Assembly: GCA_023213395.1 (NCBI GenBank)
Contig: CM041465.1
Location: forward strand, 31,131,741 to 31,195,740
DNA from: Cycas panzhihuaensis
Lineage: Eukaryota; Cycadophyta
Direction: 5' to 3'
DNA length: 64,000 nt
In this document: piece after piece, positions 23,591 to 34,820 of the stretch
Numbering within the stretch: the stretch's first letter is position 1
Layout of the letters: the number at the start of each line of letters is the position of its first letter
Translations under genes and position numbers: made by a program
Notes under the pieces: model-generated
Told to the model about the DNA's origin: nothing
The model's input: the letters and a program-made list of their open reading frames with translations, nothing else
Database searches by the model: none

Positions 23591-24419
23591 TCTATTTGCC
23601 TACTTTTGGGTTTGTAAATGCTTGCTTATTATAATTTAGGTTTATATATACCTGCATGTGAGTTCATAAACCTTGATACCACTATTAGAATAATGAAGCT
23701 TGTACAATAAACAAAGCAATCAAATTGAGCTTACAATGAATACTTCATTATATCAATATGTTAACATTAATTAAATATATGCAAAATATAAAAAAAAATT
23801 TAAAAAATAGATTACCGTTCAATATTGAATAATAAAAAACATATAAATAAATATGTAAAACATGTATCTTCAATTTGTATTTAAAATTTATGCTATTAAA
23901 ATTTAACCAACAAGTATTTACAACTTGTGAATGATTGTTTCTCCTTAAAGATTATAACTAGTTTTGTCTACTTGGTAATACTTGGATGAATGTGCTTGAA
24001 AACAACTGTTATAGGGGAGTGTCTCTGCATGAACATCAACAACCTACAATTTCACACATCATTTGTAAACTAATAAAAAACTAAATTTCTCAACTCCTAA
24101 TGTGGTATTGCAAAATTCAAATAATACTATTAAAATATTTTGATACCATGTGAGTTGTTGAACATTCTATTTAATAAGAAATGAGACCTAACATTACAGT
24201 ATTAACTATCAAAGTATCATGAATATTTAATTCATATTATTAAAAATCTCAAAGTAAAATCATCTCATTAAAAATCAATAATGCACAACATATGCATATA
24301 TACAAATTTCAAATGGAATCTAATTACTACTTATGTGACGTGATGTGAGAGTTGTAACCCTCGATAACTCATCATTTACATTATAATATAATAATCTTAA
24401 AATTTAATAATGTACAAAT
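23591..24419. other. AT-rich DNA without recognisable gene
   Basis: Only short AT-rich runs are visible. A minus-strand TGGTATCAAGG near 23,673 looks like a primer-binding site but has no LTR or gag that I could tie to it. Confidence 0.4.
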
Positions 24420-25060
24420 TTTGAGGGGGGACTTATAACCTAAGTTATGAGTTATAAAATAAATATTAACATGAATGATTTGGCCTCTACATTCTACTCA
24501 TGGTAGATTATATCACTTAAGGTTACTGCTCTTATTGTCTTTAAGCAAAATTTAATATTTCCTCTGAGTCCTACAACACATGCTTATATGAGTAGTTCGT
24601 CTTCAATTTTCTTGTTGACCAAGCCATGTAGAGGCTAAAATTGCTTAGTATAGACTTGCATTGATCTAATTTATTGTAAATGCATACGTTGGATAAAATA
24701 GTCCATGTTCTATGTGTCTTTGTATTTTCTTTTAAGAAAATTTAATTGTAGTATTCTATCTCCTCGTAGACACTATTCCATCAGTGGAACCACTTAAGGG
24801 CTTTTCCATATAAATGAAATGATGCCAAAAGGATTTTGTCTTTTGTCAATAAAGTGTATACATAAAAATAAATATCTATTTGGATCATCCAATTACAAAT
24901 GTCTCTCGATTTTATTTTTGTTGAATTTCTCTAGAAGGAATTTGGTATGCTTGGGTACTTGGCTTGCCCTATCTTGCCATTCTTCTTACTTTCTTTCCTG
25001 ACAATTTTCTCCTCCTTTATAAGATGTTCTTTTCACATCATTGAACTCCCCCTTCTCTCT
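24420..25060 (-). pseudogene. Ty3/gypsy gag remnant
   Basis: On the minus strand the capsid core reads IDIYFYVYTLLTKDKILLASF and LYGKALKWFH (about 24,890 back to 24,780). This is the typical gypsy gag pattern of 'W-x-x-x-x-D-x-Y-F ... K-x-x-x-A-x-x-x-L-x-G-x-A-x-x-W'. It follows a primer site at 25,305-25,322 on the same strand. Stops break it throughout. Confidence 0.75.
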
Positions 25061-25304
25061 TAAAGAATCCTTGTACCACTTTAGTGATTATTTCTCTAAT
25101 ATTTTTCATATTTCTTCTTATATGTGCTATGTCATTACTCATGGTATCTACCCTATGAGATACATCCTCTATTGTTAGTGACCACTAGTTCATAATCTTG
25201 CATGGTGCAAGCCTTTTCCTAAAAATTTTAACCCTTCTTCATAGTTGGTTGCTATAGAACTAGCTTCTATCTTGTCGTGGATTTCCCCTAAGGGATGCCT
25301 TGGC

Positions 25305-25322
25305 AACAAAGGTCTAATACCA
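25305..25322 (-). promoter_or_regulatory. primer-binding site, minus strand
   Basis: The minus strand reads TGGTATTAGACCTTTGTTG, similar to the initiator tRNA-Met type. It stands about 250 bp ahead of the gag remnant, so the AT tract beyond it may lie in or next to the LTR of this element. Confidence 0.5.
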
Positions 25323-25369
25323 CTTATGATAATTCTAAGAGGAATTCACACCTTACACATAGATAATAT

Positions 25370-26142
<773 letters not shown>

Positions 26143-26159
26143 AGTTACTAACTAATAAC

Positions 26160-28700
26160 AAGTGAAAATCCCTAATAATGAGGTTTCTCTTTGAGTTAAG
26201 GCCTTCTCCAAATGATGCTCTTAAGTCTAAAATAATGGAAGATCTAAAGTTCCAAATTGATGATCAAACTTTTGTCAAAAAGTGTTATAATTAGGTAGCT
26301 AGAGAGATACTTGAGAAGTTAGCCATAATAGATTATTAAAGTTGGCTAGAATAAGTACTTGAAATTGGCCAAACTAAACTATATAATGAGGTTAGCCAGA
26401 GTAAATACTAGAAGTTGGTCAGATTGAAACTAGAGGTGGTTTTTGGTAGTGGGAATGTTACAAGTATTGTATGTATTGGAGTGGTAGTTATACCAATCTT
26501 AAGATTTTTAAAATTTTGATAAGCAATGTTGACCTACTTGAATATGTTCTTGTTTCATAGATTAATTAATGGTATTATTATGGTAATATAGACCTTAATA
26601 AGATTTTTGGAAATACTTGAAAGTCTTAAGAATCCTCATACCTTTGAAACATTTTTTGGAATTGACTAATCAATCATGGCTTACATCTTAGATGGGTTGA
26701 TCCTCACCCATTCCTCAGATATGATGTTTCATAAGTAGTGTATTTTTTTTTTGTCAAAGATACACTTTGTCATTTTGTCTCTTATCATCATTAACACTAT
26801 CTCCAAATGTTGTAGGTGTTCCTCCCATATGTTATAGACTAAAATGTCGTAAATGAAAAAAAACACGATAAACAACTTGAGAAAATGTGAAAATATGTGG
26901 TTTATTATTGATTAGAATGTTCCAAGTATATTGGTAAGTCTAAATGGCATAAGTTTGAACTTGGATAATTCTAGATATGTGTGGAAAGTTATATTATCTA
27001 TATCTCAAGGATAAATATCTAATAATATCTTGAACATAGATTGATCTCGGAGAAAAAGGTGGCTCCATGCAGTTCATCAACTAACTTGCTTATATGAGAA
27101 ATAAAGGACTGATTTTTTATCATTATCTTGTTTAATGCTTAAAAATCCACACACATCTAGAATGATTACTACTGTAGTGTAGGGGCTCTTATTGGGGGTC
27201 ACGACTCCATTATTTATGAGTTTTTGCAATAGTCTCTCTATTCTAGTATTTTACTTGTATCTGTATCTATATGGTTTGATTATCATGGGGACTTTCTCAA
27301 CATTGATCTCAATTATATACTTCATACTTTTGGGTGGGGGCAGTGTGTTTTGGTAAGTCTTGGAATACTTATAAATACCAATCAAAAACATTGTTTATCT
27401 ACTTGTGTTCTTGATTATTTAGCACTTATTTTTGTTCTTTCCCTTAGATCATGAACATATAGGCTACTAAGTTTATTTGACCCTTGCATAATAATTTTGC
27501 CATTTTTTTCAATAGATATCAATGATTTTAGTGTTTTAGTTCCCTAAACTAGGTGTAACTAGTCATACACATAGAAACAAATGAAATCCTCATTGTGATT
27601 AAGGTCATACATACCCAAGGATTTTAGTCACTCAACTCCCATTACTATGTTAAATCTCTTGGCACTTAAGTTATAAAAATTTGTGAAGAATGATACTTTT
27701 CCTAACTGGATTTGTTGATATTTAACTCTTCAATCATAAATGATTAAACCTCCTCTAGGTATTATGATATTAAATGCATTTTTTTATCAATGTAGAGGCC
27801 TAGCATTTTGGCAATGTTGGTATTAATAAAATTATCAATGCTTTTGGGTTGATTAACACTATTAGCTTCTACTTTAAAATACACCTATATACCTTGATGA
27901 TGTTGGGTTGTTCAATTCTAGGCATGGCAGCCATGGAGATTTTGGGTTGTCCATGATTCATGATTTGGGTATTCAAGATGGTATTGGTGGTTTTAGAGGT
28001 TTGTTACATCTCCCCTAGTCCCTCTTCCTAGTCATCTTATATTTTTGTGATGTCTACTTGTTTTATTTTGGGACAAATGGAAGAGTGTCCCCTTTCCCAT
28101 CGTTGCCTATAATCATAGTAGAGCCATTGGGCTCTCTTGGTCTTTTCTAGATCCTCCTTGATGAGTGACCTAACATTCATGGGTGGTACATGCCCCCTTT
28201 TAGATATAGTTACTCTTGTATTTGATGGTATGTAGGGCCATGGCATGATTTGATCTATGGTGCCTTGTTTCTTACTTTTTTAAAGGTTAATGCTTTGAAT
28301 TGATGAGTGTCTTTGTGTATGCTTACTCGAAGATGATTATATAAAACAATGAGGCATCCCTAGATTTCATCTTGCTTTTACTTTTTAGTCTTTCAAACTC
28401 TTCAATGTACTAATTAACTATCCTATTTTCTTGGAAATAGTAGGCTAGTTGGATATTATATGGGTCTTCCTAATAAAAACTTGTCAAAGTTAGTATCGGG
28501 TGTTCTTGCTTCCATGTTGATGCTTAGATATGTGATGGTTTTTTAATGTATTTAATGGTGAGGTCCAATTAAACTCTATTGTTGATGATGCAGAGGATTT
28601 TGAATGTGTTTTAGATTTTTGCTAATCACTCATTGGTATCTATTTCTTCATTTTGGGGGTAATAGGGCATCATACAGGTGCCATTTCAATTAGGTAAATG
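26160..28700 (-). pseudogene. Ty3/gypsy fragment: gag end, zinc knuckle, protease, RT
   Basis: Read on the minus strand, 28,500-28,246 has a gag-like segment (PYNIQLAYYFQEN). A knuckle follows near 28,120 (YYDYRQRWERGHSSIC, first cysteines changed to Tyr). A protease remnant lies at about 27,850-27,560 (NFINTNIAKMLGL, then GVEWLKSLG-like with a stop). The RT N-terminus is at 27,290-27,120 (KPYRYRYK, IERLLQKLINNGVV, SPYTTVVI), and further RT at about 26,960-26,850 contains FKLMPFRLTNILGTF. No integrase is visible; the fragment ends near the (TA)n tract. Frames are mixed and full of stops. Confidence 0.82.
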
Positions 28701-29320
28701 CCCATATAAGTGCCATTTTGGGGGAGATTTTTGCCAACCACTCATTGGTATTTATCATTTTTTGTATATTATAATATATTGTGTGGCATGTTTTATATGT
28801 ATACCTTATTACAGGTAGGAGCATATTTCATTAACGAGACAAGTCTTTTGTAAAAGAGGCCATTCCTAGGTGTAGGTAGCATACACTTTGTTATGTCCAT
28901 CTTTTAACTATGATGCAAGTGTAGTTGTGATTCTCATGAAGTTAATGCTTGTTGTAAAACAAGTACAACTTTGCATTCTAAAAACTCAAATGTTAAGGAG
29001 GAAATTGGATTACAATATCAATTAAAATTTTAAAAGTTATTTTTAAATTATTCTTATTCTTATTCTTTGATTAATTAAGTTCAGTGTTCTTATTTAGATT
29101 TGGATCAATTTGTGTTTATTAGGTTTAAAATAATTTTGTTTTGTGAAAATCATATACACATAGTCTAATGACAATGTATTCTCAGTATATAAAATTAAAT
29201 AACTTGCCCTAATATATAAAATTAGTGTAGACTTTGTCAATCTGAAAGTTTTGGAATATAATGTTTAATTTTTAAAGTGTAATAAATTTGTTGTTTAATG
29301 TAAGGGACATTATATTAAAA
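28701..29320. other. no recognisable gene; short local duplication at left edge
   Basis: Two copies of an ACTCATTGGTAT-containing segment lie about 115 bp apart (near 28,628 and 28,742). The remainder is AT-rich without coding sense. Confidence 0.4.
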
Positions 29321-29603
29321 TGTTAGTTATAGTTGGGGTTAGTTGTAACTTAATATTGTAAGCCTGAGCATGTAGGGACTATTATGCACTCACCACATTA
29401 TAACATCATTGTAGCGTTGATATGCAAGGTGCCATGTGTCACCTTGTATGATCAATTCATCATATTCTTAAAAAATAATTTTGCATTGCTATATGTACAC
29501 ATTTAATATTCAATTCAATATAAATGAATAGAGATTAGTACTTTGTTTATTGTTGTTTATTTTTACTTTTGAATATCTATTGTGTGCATTCTTCATCTTT
29601 TAA
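29321..29603 (+). repeat. possible LTR (about 283 bp) before a primer site
   Basis: It begins TGTTAGTTATAG and stops just before a primer-binding site. Boundaries rest on the TG start and on the primer site; no second copy was found in the window, so this is tentative. Confidence 0.45.
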
Positions 29604-29605
29604 TT

Positions 29606-29621
29606 TGGTATCAAAGCCCAG
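29606..29621 (+). promoter_or_regulatory. primer-binding site (tRNA-iMet type)
   Basis: TGGTATCAAAGCCCAG is one change from the usual TGGTATCAGAGCCCAG-type plant primer site. What follows is not gag but the PPR-like sequence. Confidence 0.6.
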
Positions 29622-29667
29622 GTCTTAACAAGTTTTGAGAGGTAGGCATCATCAAGATGGCACCTCT

Positions 29668-30460
29668 CAAAACTAGAATGTGTGAGTGTTTGTCAAAATT
29701 CCAATAAGGAAATTCAGTATCTTAGAATGCAATGAATGTTGGATATCCACATCATGAGCATGGTATAGATGCCCTGAAACTCTTTTGGCAAATGAAATTA
29801 GGGTTTACTCTTCCCATACTTCCTACATGCCCTCTAGGGTTGTTTACTGTTTGCATGCTAAAGTGTGAAAAGCTAATGGCCATGAATCTAGAGAATATTG
29901 TGTTTGATATGAAGAGATTGATCAAAAGGCATTTTAATAACCCTTATCTATAGAATGATATGAAACTGTGACCTTTTTAAATATTTTTTACTGGTCCAAG
30001 TGATAAGCCTGTGATTGAGATTAGTTACCTTATTTATTAGGGCTTGATAGAGAAATGATGTAGTTTTTGAATGGCTATTAGAGGCCAAAGTTAGACCATA
30101 GGAATGCATGGAAGCATATAGACTATAATGCATCTCATTCCACACCTCAGTCACCCTCCCTCTGGAGCCTTCCTAGCTTTAGAATTCATGGAATATGGAA
30201 TCATGGTTCAAAATGTTATCCATTGGCTTTCTAACAATGAAAGAAGATTGCATGCCAAGTGTTTGATCAAATGCCTAAGCGAGATTAAGTGTAAATAAAT
30301 GTGATAATAGTAGGATATGCTCAAAATGGGCATGGTGAAGAGGCCCTGAAACTATATTTTGTAAATGTAATGACCCAAGGCTTCCCAAGCACTATATTTG
30401 GCCTCCTATGGTTAGAACTACATGCTTTTATGATTTTGGGATGGCTGATGCAGATACGAT
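29668..30460 (+). pseudogene. decayed PPR (pentatricopeptide repeat) gene fragment
   Basis: Two stretches carry the plant PPR pattern. The first (about 29,668-29,830) reads NSVS, then NAMNVGYPHHEHGIDALKLF and WQMKLGF. The second (about 30,245-30,390) reads CQVFDQMPKRD, then NVIIVGYAQNGHGEEALKLY. These match the 'A-x-x-V-F-D-x-M-P-x-R-D-x-x-x-W-N-x-M-I-x-G-Y-x-x-x-G-x-x-x-E-A-L-x-L-F' repeat of PLS-type plant PPR proteins, which bind organelle RNA. Stops stand at former Trp, Gln or Cys codons, and the stretch between the two parts is disordered. It is not expressed as a protein. It begins within 60 bp of a retrotransposon primer site. Confidence 0.8.
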
Positions 30461-31984
30461 TTAGATGACACTCAGAATAATCGAGAGTGTGACTTCTCTA
30501 TTTATCTTTCTATCCTTGATGCCCACAAGGTGTGGAAATGGAAATTCACTAGAAAAATAGAGGTCACGACCTTCATCTAGGTTAGGTCTTCTCCACTTGG
30601 ATATATTCTCTAAACAGAGAAATTACCTATTTTGTACAAGCAATATATTAAAGTCTTTGTAAGTTTTTTGGTTTTTATTTTCTAGGTGCCTAAGCTGGAG
30701 GAAGGCAATATGGGATTTTGTTGTGGCGATTTATGGTGCTAACACATGGATTCTAAACTAGTAGCTGTGACATCACATCCTGTGAAACATATGGAGGAAA
30801 TATTGCAGAACTTGAAAATGAATGCAATGCCAAAAATATATTCTAAACTCATTTTAATATGCCTATTTGTGATCACTTTGTTGCTCCTTAAATGAACCTT
30901 TAGATGCAGTCTCATAAAATAATACATTTGTACTCTTAGCTTCATAAGCAAATGTATTTGTCAGTCAATACTTAGATTGATGAAATTTATTTTGCCCCTT
31001 TTTGGCAATGTTTTTTTTTAATTGTTTCTGAGACTAGTTGGCCTTCAAAAGGATTAGAAGGTAAAGAAGTAAATGAACCCTCTAAAACCTAGCAAAAGGA
31101 AACAAAAAATGAAAGAAGAAGAAGTAGTCATTGATCATCTCCAACAAAACCTGGCAATAAAGTCAACTTAGCCAAATCCTAACTATAGAGTAACATAATA
31201 CTTTATAGTCTCTAAGGCCAAATTCATAGGCCTGGATTCTTAAATTCTAAAAATCATATTGTTAAACTAAGTGTTATAGTTGTTGTTATCATTACAACAT
31301 TATATTTATAGGAATGAAGATACATTTCCTATATTGCATTTATTTTAGCTTATGCTAGATGTGATGTAAAGATAATGAGTTTAGAGGCACAAGTAATATG
31401 TCCTCCTCTTTACAATTTGTAGTGGTGTTTGTTTTTCTCTTCTTCTTTGTGTGGAAGTTGGCATGAACGCCACTTATTTCACTAGTGGATGTGTTGACAC
31501 TTGTAGAAAATCGATGTTTTACTTAATGAGTTCACCTTTTCCTGCATTTTCTTAGTATATGCCAATTTTTGGCATCTCTAGAACATGTAGCAGTAGTCGT
31601 ACTATAGTGTATACTCACAAAGTGTTTGACAAAATATTTAGTTGTGATAATCGTAATATTATAATTTACTATTAGTTCCTGCACCTATTTTTCACTTCAA
31701 TTGGTGGTTAAGACCCATTTCAAGAATGTTAGGAACACTATGATGTTTACACCTCTATTGATAAACAAACAACCAAGGAGAAGAAGGGTTAAATAATCTC
31801 TACATAGCTACCTATACATTCATTTATCTCAATCTTAGTTGTATGTTATAGGAGGAGATTATGTAGTAGTCATGATGTTGAGAATTGAATTAATTTAAGT
31901 TATTTGGCCTGTGGGAAGAAATGTTGTACAAATAATGATAGATCAAGGGATTGGTAGCTTTTTAGGGGCCTGCAATATCCAACA
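30461..31984. other. no recognisable gene
   Basis: AT-rich sequence without coding frames, LTR ends or known motifs that I can support. Confidence 0.4.
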
Positions 31985-33883
31985 CAGAGTGGTGTCAGAA
32001 GAAATTAAAAGAATTCTAAGGAATTAATGGCAGTTCTAAGTACAACTAAGTGTGGCCAATAGAAAAATTGAGTGTGACTAGGTATGACCAAGTGTGACTA
32101 GGTATGATTAGGTATAACTAGTTACAATTAAGTGTGATTAGAGGTACAACCAAGTGCAACTAGGTATGACCAAGCATAACCAAGTACAATCAAATGTAAC
32201 CAAAATGACTCTCAATTTGAATGCAGACAATATTTCAACATGAATAACGTTTCTATATCTAATCATGATCATACACAAAAAAAAAAAGATTCATAAAATA
32301 TGACCTTATTTGGAATGGACTTTGCTCTAATAATTCCTAAATCCTCCAATGAAAGTTGAATTCTCCTCAAAAAAATTACATAAGCACAAGATCACTTTGT
32401 ATTGCTAGCTCACTCCAAGGAGGTAACTTCCAATACACAATATCTCAATGCTCAAAGATTTCCTTTATAAGAGTGAAGAGTACATATATATAAGGCTACT
32501 AAGGCCATTCATTCCTCTTGACTAATGGATGTGGGACAATCACCATAAGAGACTAGCAAAGATGAAGAAGGAGAAGAAGAAGAAGAAGAAGAGAAAAACA
32601 TATATCAAAGAGAGAGAAAGAAGAGGAAGGTAGATGAATTAAAAAGGGATTAGGTACATAACAAGTTCGTCCCCTCTCCTTCCCAAAATTAAGTGTGACC
32701 AGGTATGACCAAGTGCATCTAAGTATGACCAAGCATGACCAAGTATGATTGAATGTGACCAACATGACTCTCAATTTGAATGCAAGTAATATTTCAACAT
32801 GAATGGATTTTCTATAACTAATTATGATCACACAAAAAAAAATAAAAAATAAAAATATGACCCTATTTGGAATGGACTTTGTTCTAACAATTGGTAAATT
32901 CTCTAATGAAAGTTGAAGTCTCCTAAAAAAATTACACAAGGACAAGATCACTTTGTATTGTTGGGGCACTTCAAGAGGGCAAATTATAATATACAATATC
33001 TCAATGCTCAAAGATTTCCTTTACAAGAGTGGAGAGTACATATATATAAGGCTATTAAGGCCATTCATCCCTCTTGACTAATGCATGTGGGACAATTACA
33101 ATAAGAGACTAGTGAAGATGAAGAAGGAGAAGAAGAATAAGGAGAAAAAAATATATCAAAGAGAGAGAGAGAGAAGAGGAAGGTAGATGAATTGAAATGG
33201 GGTCAGGTACATAACAAGTTCCTCCACTCCCCCCCTCTCCAAAATTAAGTGTGACCAGGTATAACCAAGTGTGACTAGGTACGATTAGGTACAACTAGTT
33301 ATGATCAAGTGTGATTAGAAGTACAACCAAGTATAATCAAATGTAGTTAGGTATGACTAAGCATGACCAAGTACAATTGAATGTGACCAAAATGACTCTC
33401 AATTTAAATGTAGATAATTTTTATAGTTAATTATGATCATATCCCAAAAAAATGATTAATAAAATATAACCTTATTTGGAATGGACTTTGCTCTAACAAT
33501 TGCTAAATCCTTCAATGAAAGTTGAATTCTCCTCAAAAAAATTACACAAGCACAAGATCACTTTATATTGCTGGTCCATTTCAAGGGGGCAACTTCTAAT
33601 ACACAATATCTGAAGCCTCAAAGATTTCCTTCACAAGAGTGGGGAGTACATATATATATAAGGCTACTAAGGCTGCTTATCCCTCTTAACTAATGTATGT
33701 GGGATAGTTACAATAAGAGACTAGTGAAGATGAAGAAAGAGATGTGACTAATGCATGTAAGACAATTACAATAAGAGACTAGTAAAGATGAAAAAGGAGA
33801 AGAAGAAGGAGGAGAAAAAATACATTAAAGAGAGAGAGAGAAGATGAAGGTAGATGAATTGAAAGGGGGTCAGGTACATAATA
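31985..33883 (-). repeat. three tandem LTR-like units
   Basis: Three similar units follow each other. On the minus strand each starts TGTTATGTACC (at 32,663, 33,216 and, mutated to TATTATG, 33,883), so unit spacing is 553 and 667 bp. Each carries a GTCCCACAT motif, a TATATATATGTACTC TATA-like box and a CTTCTT-rich tract. Before each start (minus strand) there is a G-rich polypurine-like run. The unit ends hold a minisatellite of 10-11 bp steps based on AAGTGTGACC / AGGTATGACT. Unit 3 has an extra local duplication of about 60 bp near 33,720-33,785. Confidence 0.75.
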
Positions 33884-33889
33884 AGTTTC

Positions 33890-33917
33890 TCCTCCCTGCT
33901 CCCCCCCCACCTCACTC
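33890..33917 (-). promoter_or_regulatory. polypurine tract of the minus-strand gypsy element
   Basis: The minus strand reads GAGGTGGGGGGGGAGCAGGG followed by AGGAGAAAC, directly ahead of the first LTR-like unit. This ties the array to the integrase tail beside it. Confidence 0.55.
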
Positions 33918-33949
33918 TTTTAAAAATCTTTGCCTTCAAAGCTTATGTA

Positions 33950-34496
33950 ATTCTAGATATTCTTAGATAATCTACTTGCCCTCCCATATTGAATTTTCCT
34001 GCATTAACTGCTTCAATTTCATAAGGTACTCCTAGATCTATTAGGAACATAAGTTTTACATCCTTACCTTAAGGATTTATTTTAGTATCAATTAGAGTTT
34101 TCCTTCATCATCCAAAAATAGGAGTTTATTATATGTCTGTGCTTATTGGCCAATGACCCTTTTCAAATAAGATGCATAAAACACATTTTGGAGCTTAGAT
34201 ATTGCTAGTAACTCTAAGGTATAGGTTACTTCATCCACATGCTTGAGGACCTAAGATAGCTTGTAAAATCTTGGCACAAGATTGTGCTTGGGATCTCTCT
34301 TAAGTAATGTTTGCTTATAAGTTTATAGGTATATGTAGACCTAATGTCTCAGTTAGAACTCCTGTTCACTTCATTTTTTATCTTTTTGTTGCTTTATCCT
34401 ATTTTAAACTAAGTTGAGGTCATCTTTTAGTATCCAAAGTACATTGACTTATTGTTGTAGATGCCCCTCTACTGCTTACACCCTTGAAGTCTACAT
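33950..34496 (-). pseudogene. Ty3/gypsy integrase C-terminal end
   Basis: Read on the minus strand from 34,490 down, the pieces NRIKQQKDKK (about 34,400), PRFYKLS, VDEVTYTLELLAISKLQNVF and YASYLKRVIG (about 34,270-34,150) match the 'RMK-Q-x-A-D-x-x-R ... P-R-F-x-G-P-F ... V-A-Y-x-L-x-L-P ... H-P-V-F-H-V-S-x-L-K' end of gypsy integrases. The frame is cut at 34,497 by the LTR of copia C. The missing upstream part was not found on the other side of C. Confidence 0.82.
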
Positions 34497-34809
34497 TGTT
34501 GGACTGAGGAATAGAGCAGGTCGATCACAAAGTCTTAATCCATATCTTGAGAGTGTAAAATGTTTCTGTAAAATGTTTGGCAGTGTTAAAAAATACTAGG
34601 GAGGTATTTCCCTTCAATTTATGGTTTTGGGGAGGTGGTAGACTGCCTCACCCTTATGTTAGTTCAAATAATAAAAAATAAATAACATAATGTAATACAC
34701 TTACCTTAGTTAGTTGTAAAGGTTGTATGGAGGCATTTGGTGGCTTAAGGTACCATTTGGGGGCCCGAGGATGGTTGTACACTTCTCAATAATGGGCATT
34801 ATCCTAACA
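34497..34809 (-). repeat. 3' LTR of copia C (313 bp)
   Basis: On the minus strand it starts TGTTAGGATAATGCCC and ends CAGTCCAACA (TG...CA). A purine run (ATGGAGGAGAA, 34,810-34,820) precedes it. Elements B and D have related LTRs. The five bases outside are TACAT, a possible target duplication whose partner was not found. Confidence 0.82.
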
Positions 34810-34820
34810 TTCTCCTCCAT

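Noticed and set aside
23660-23680. Minus-strand TGGTATCAAGG as a primer-binding site
   Set aside because: No LTR end next to it and no gag behind it; the short match can be chance.
26900-27330. Possible endogenous pararetrovirus RT
   Set aside because: The order zinc knuckle, protease, RT and the LTNILGTF-type block fit Ty3/gypsy, and no movement protein or virus-type coat protein is seen.
31985-33883. Regular repeats that could suggest a CRISPR array
   Set aside because: Units are 550-670 bp with similar sequence throughout, without short repeats and unique spacers, and the window is plant DNA.
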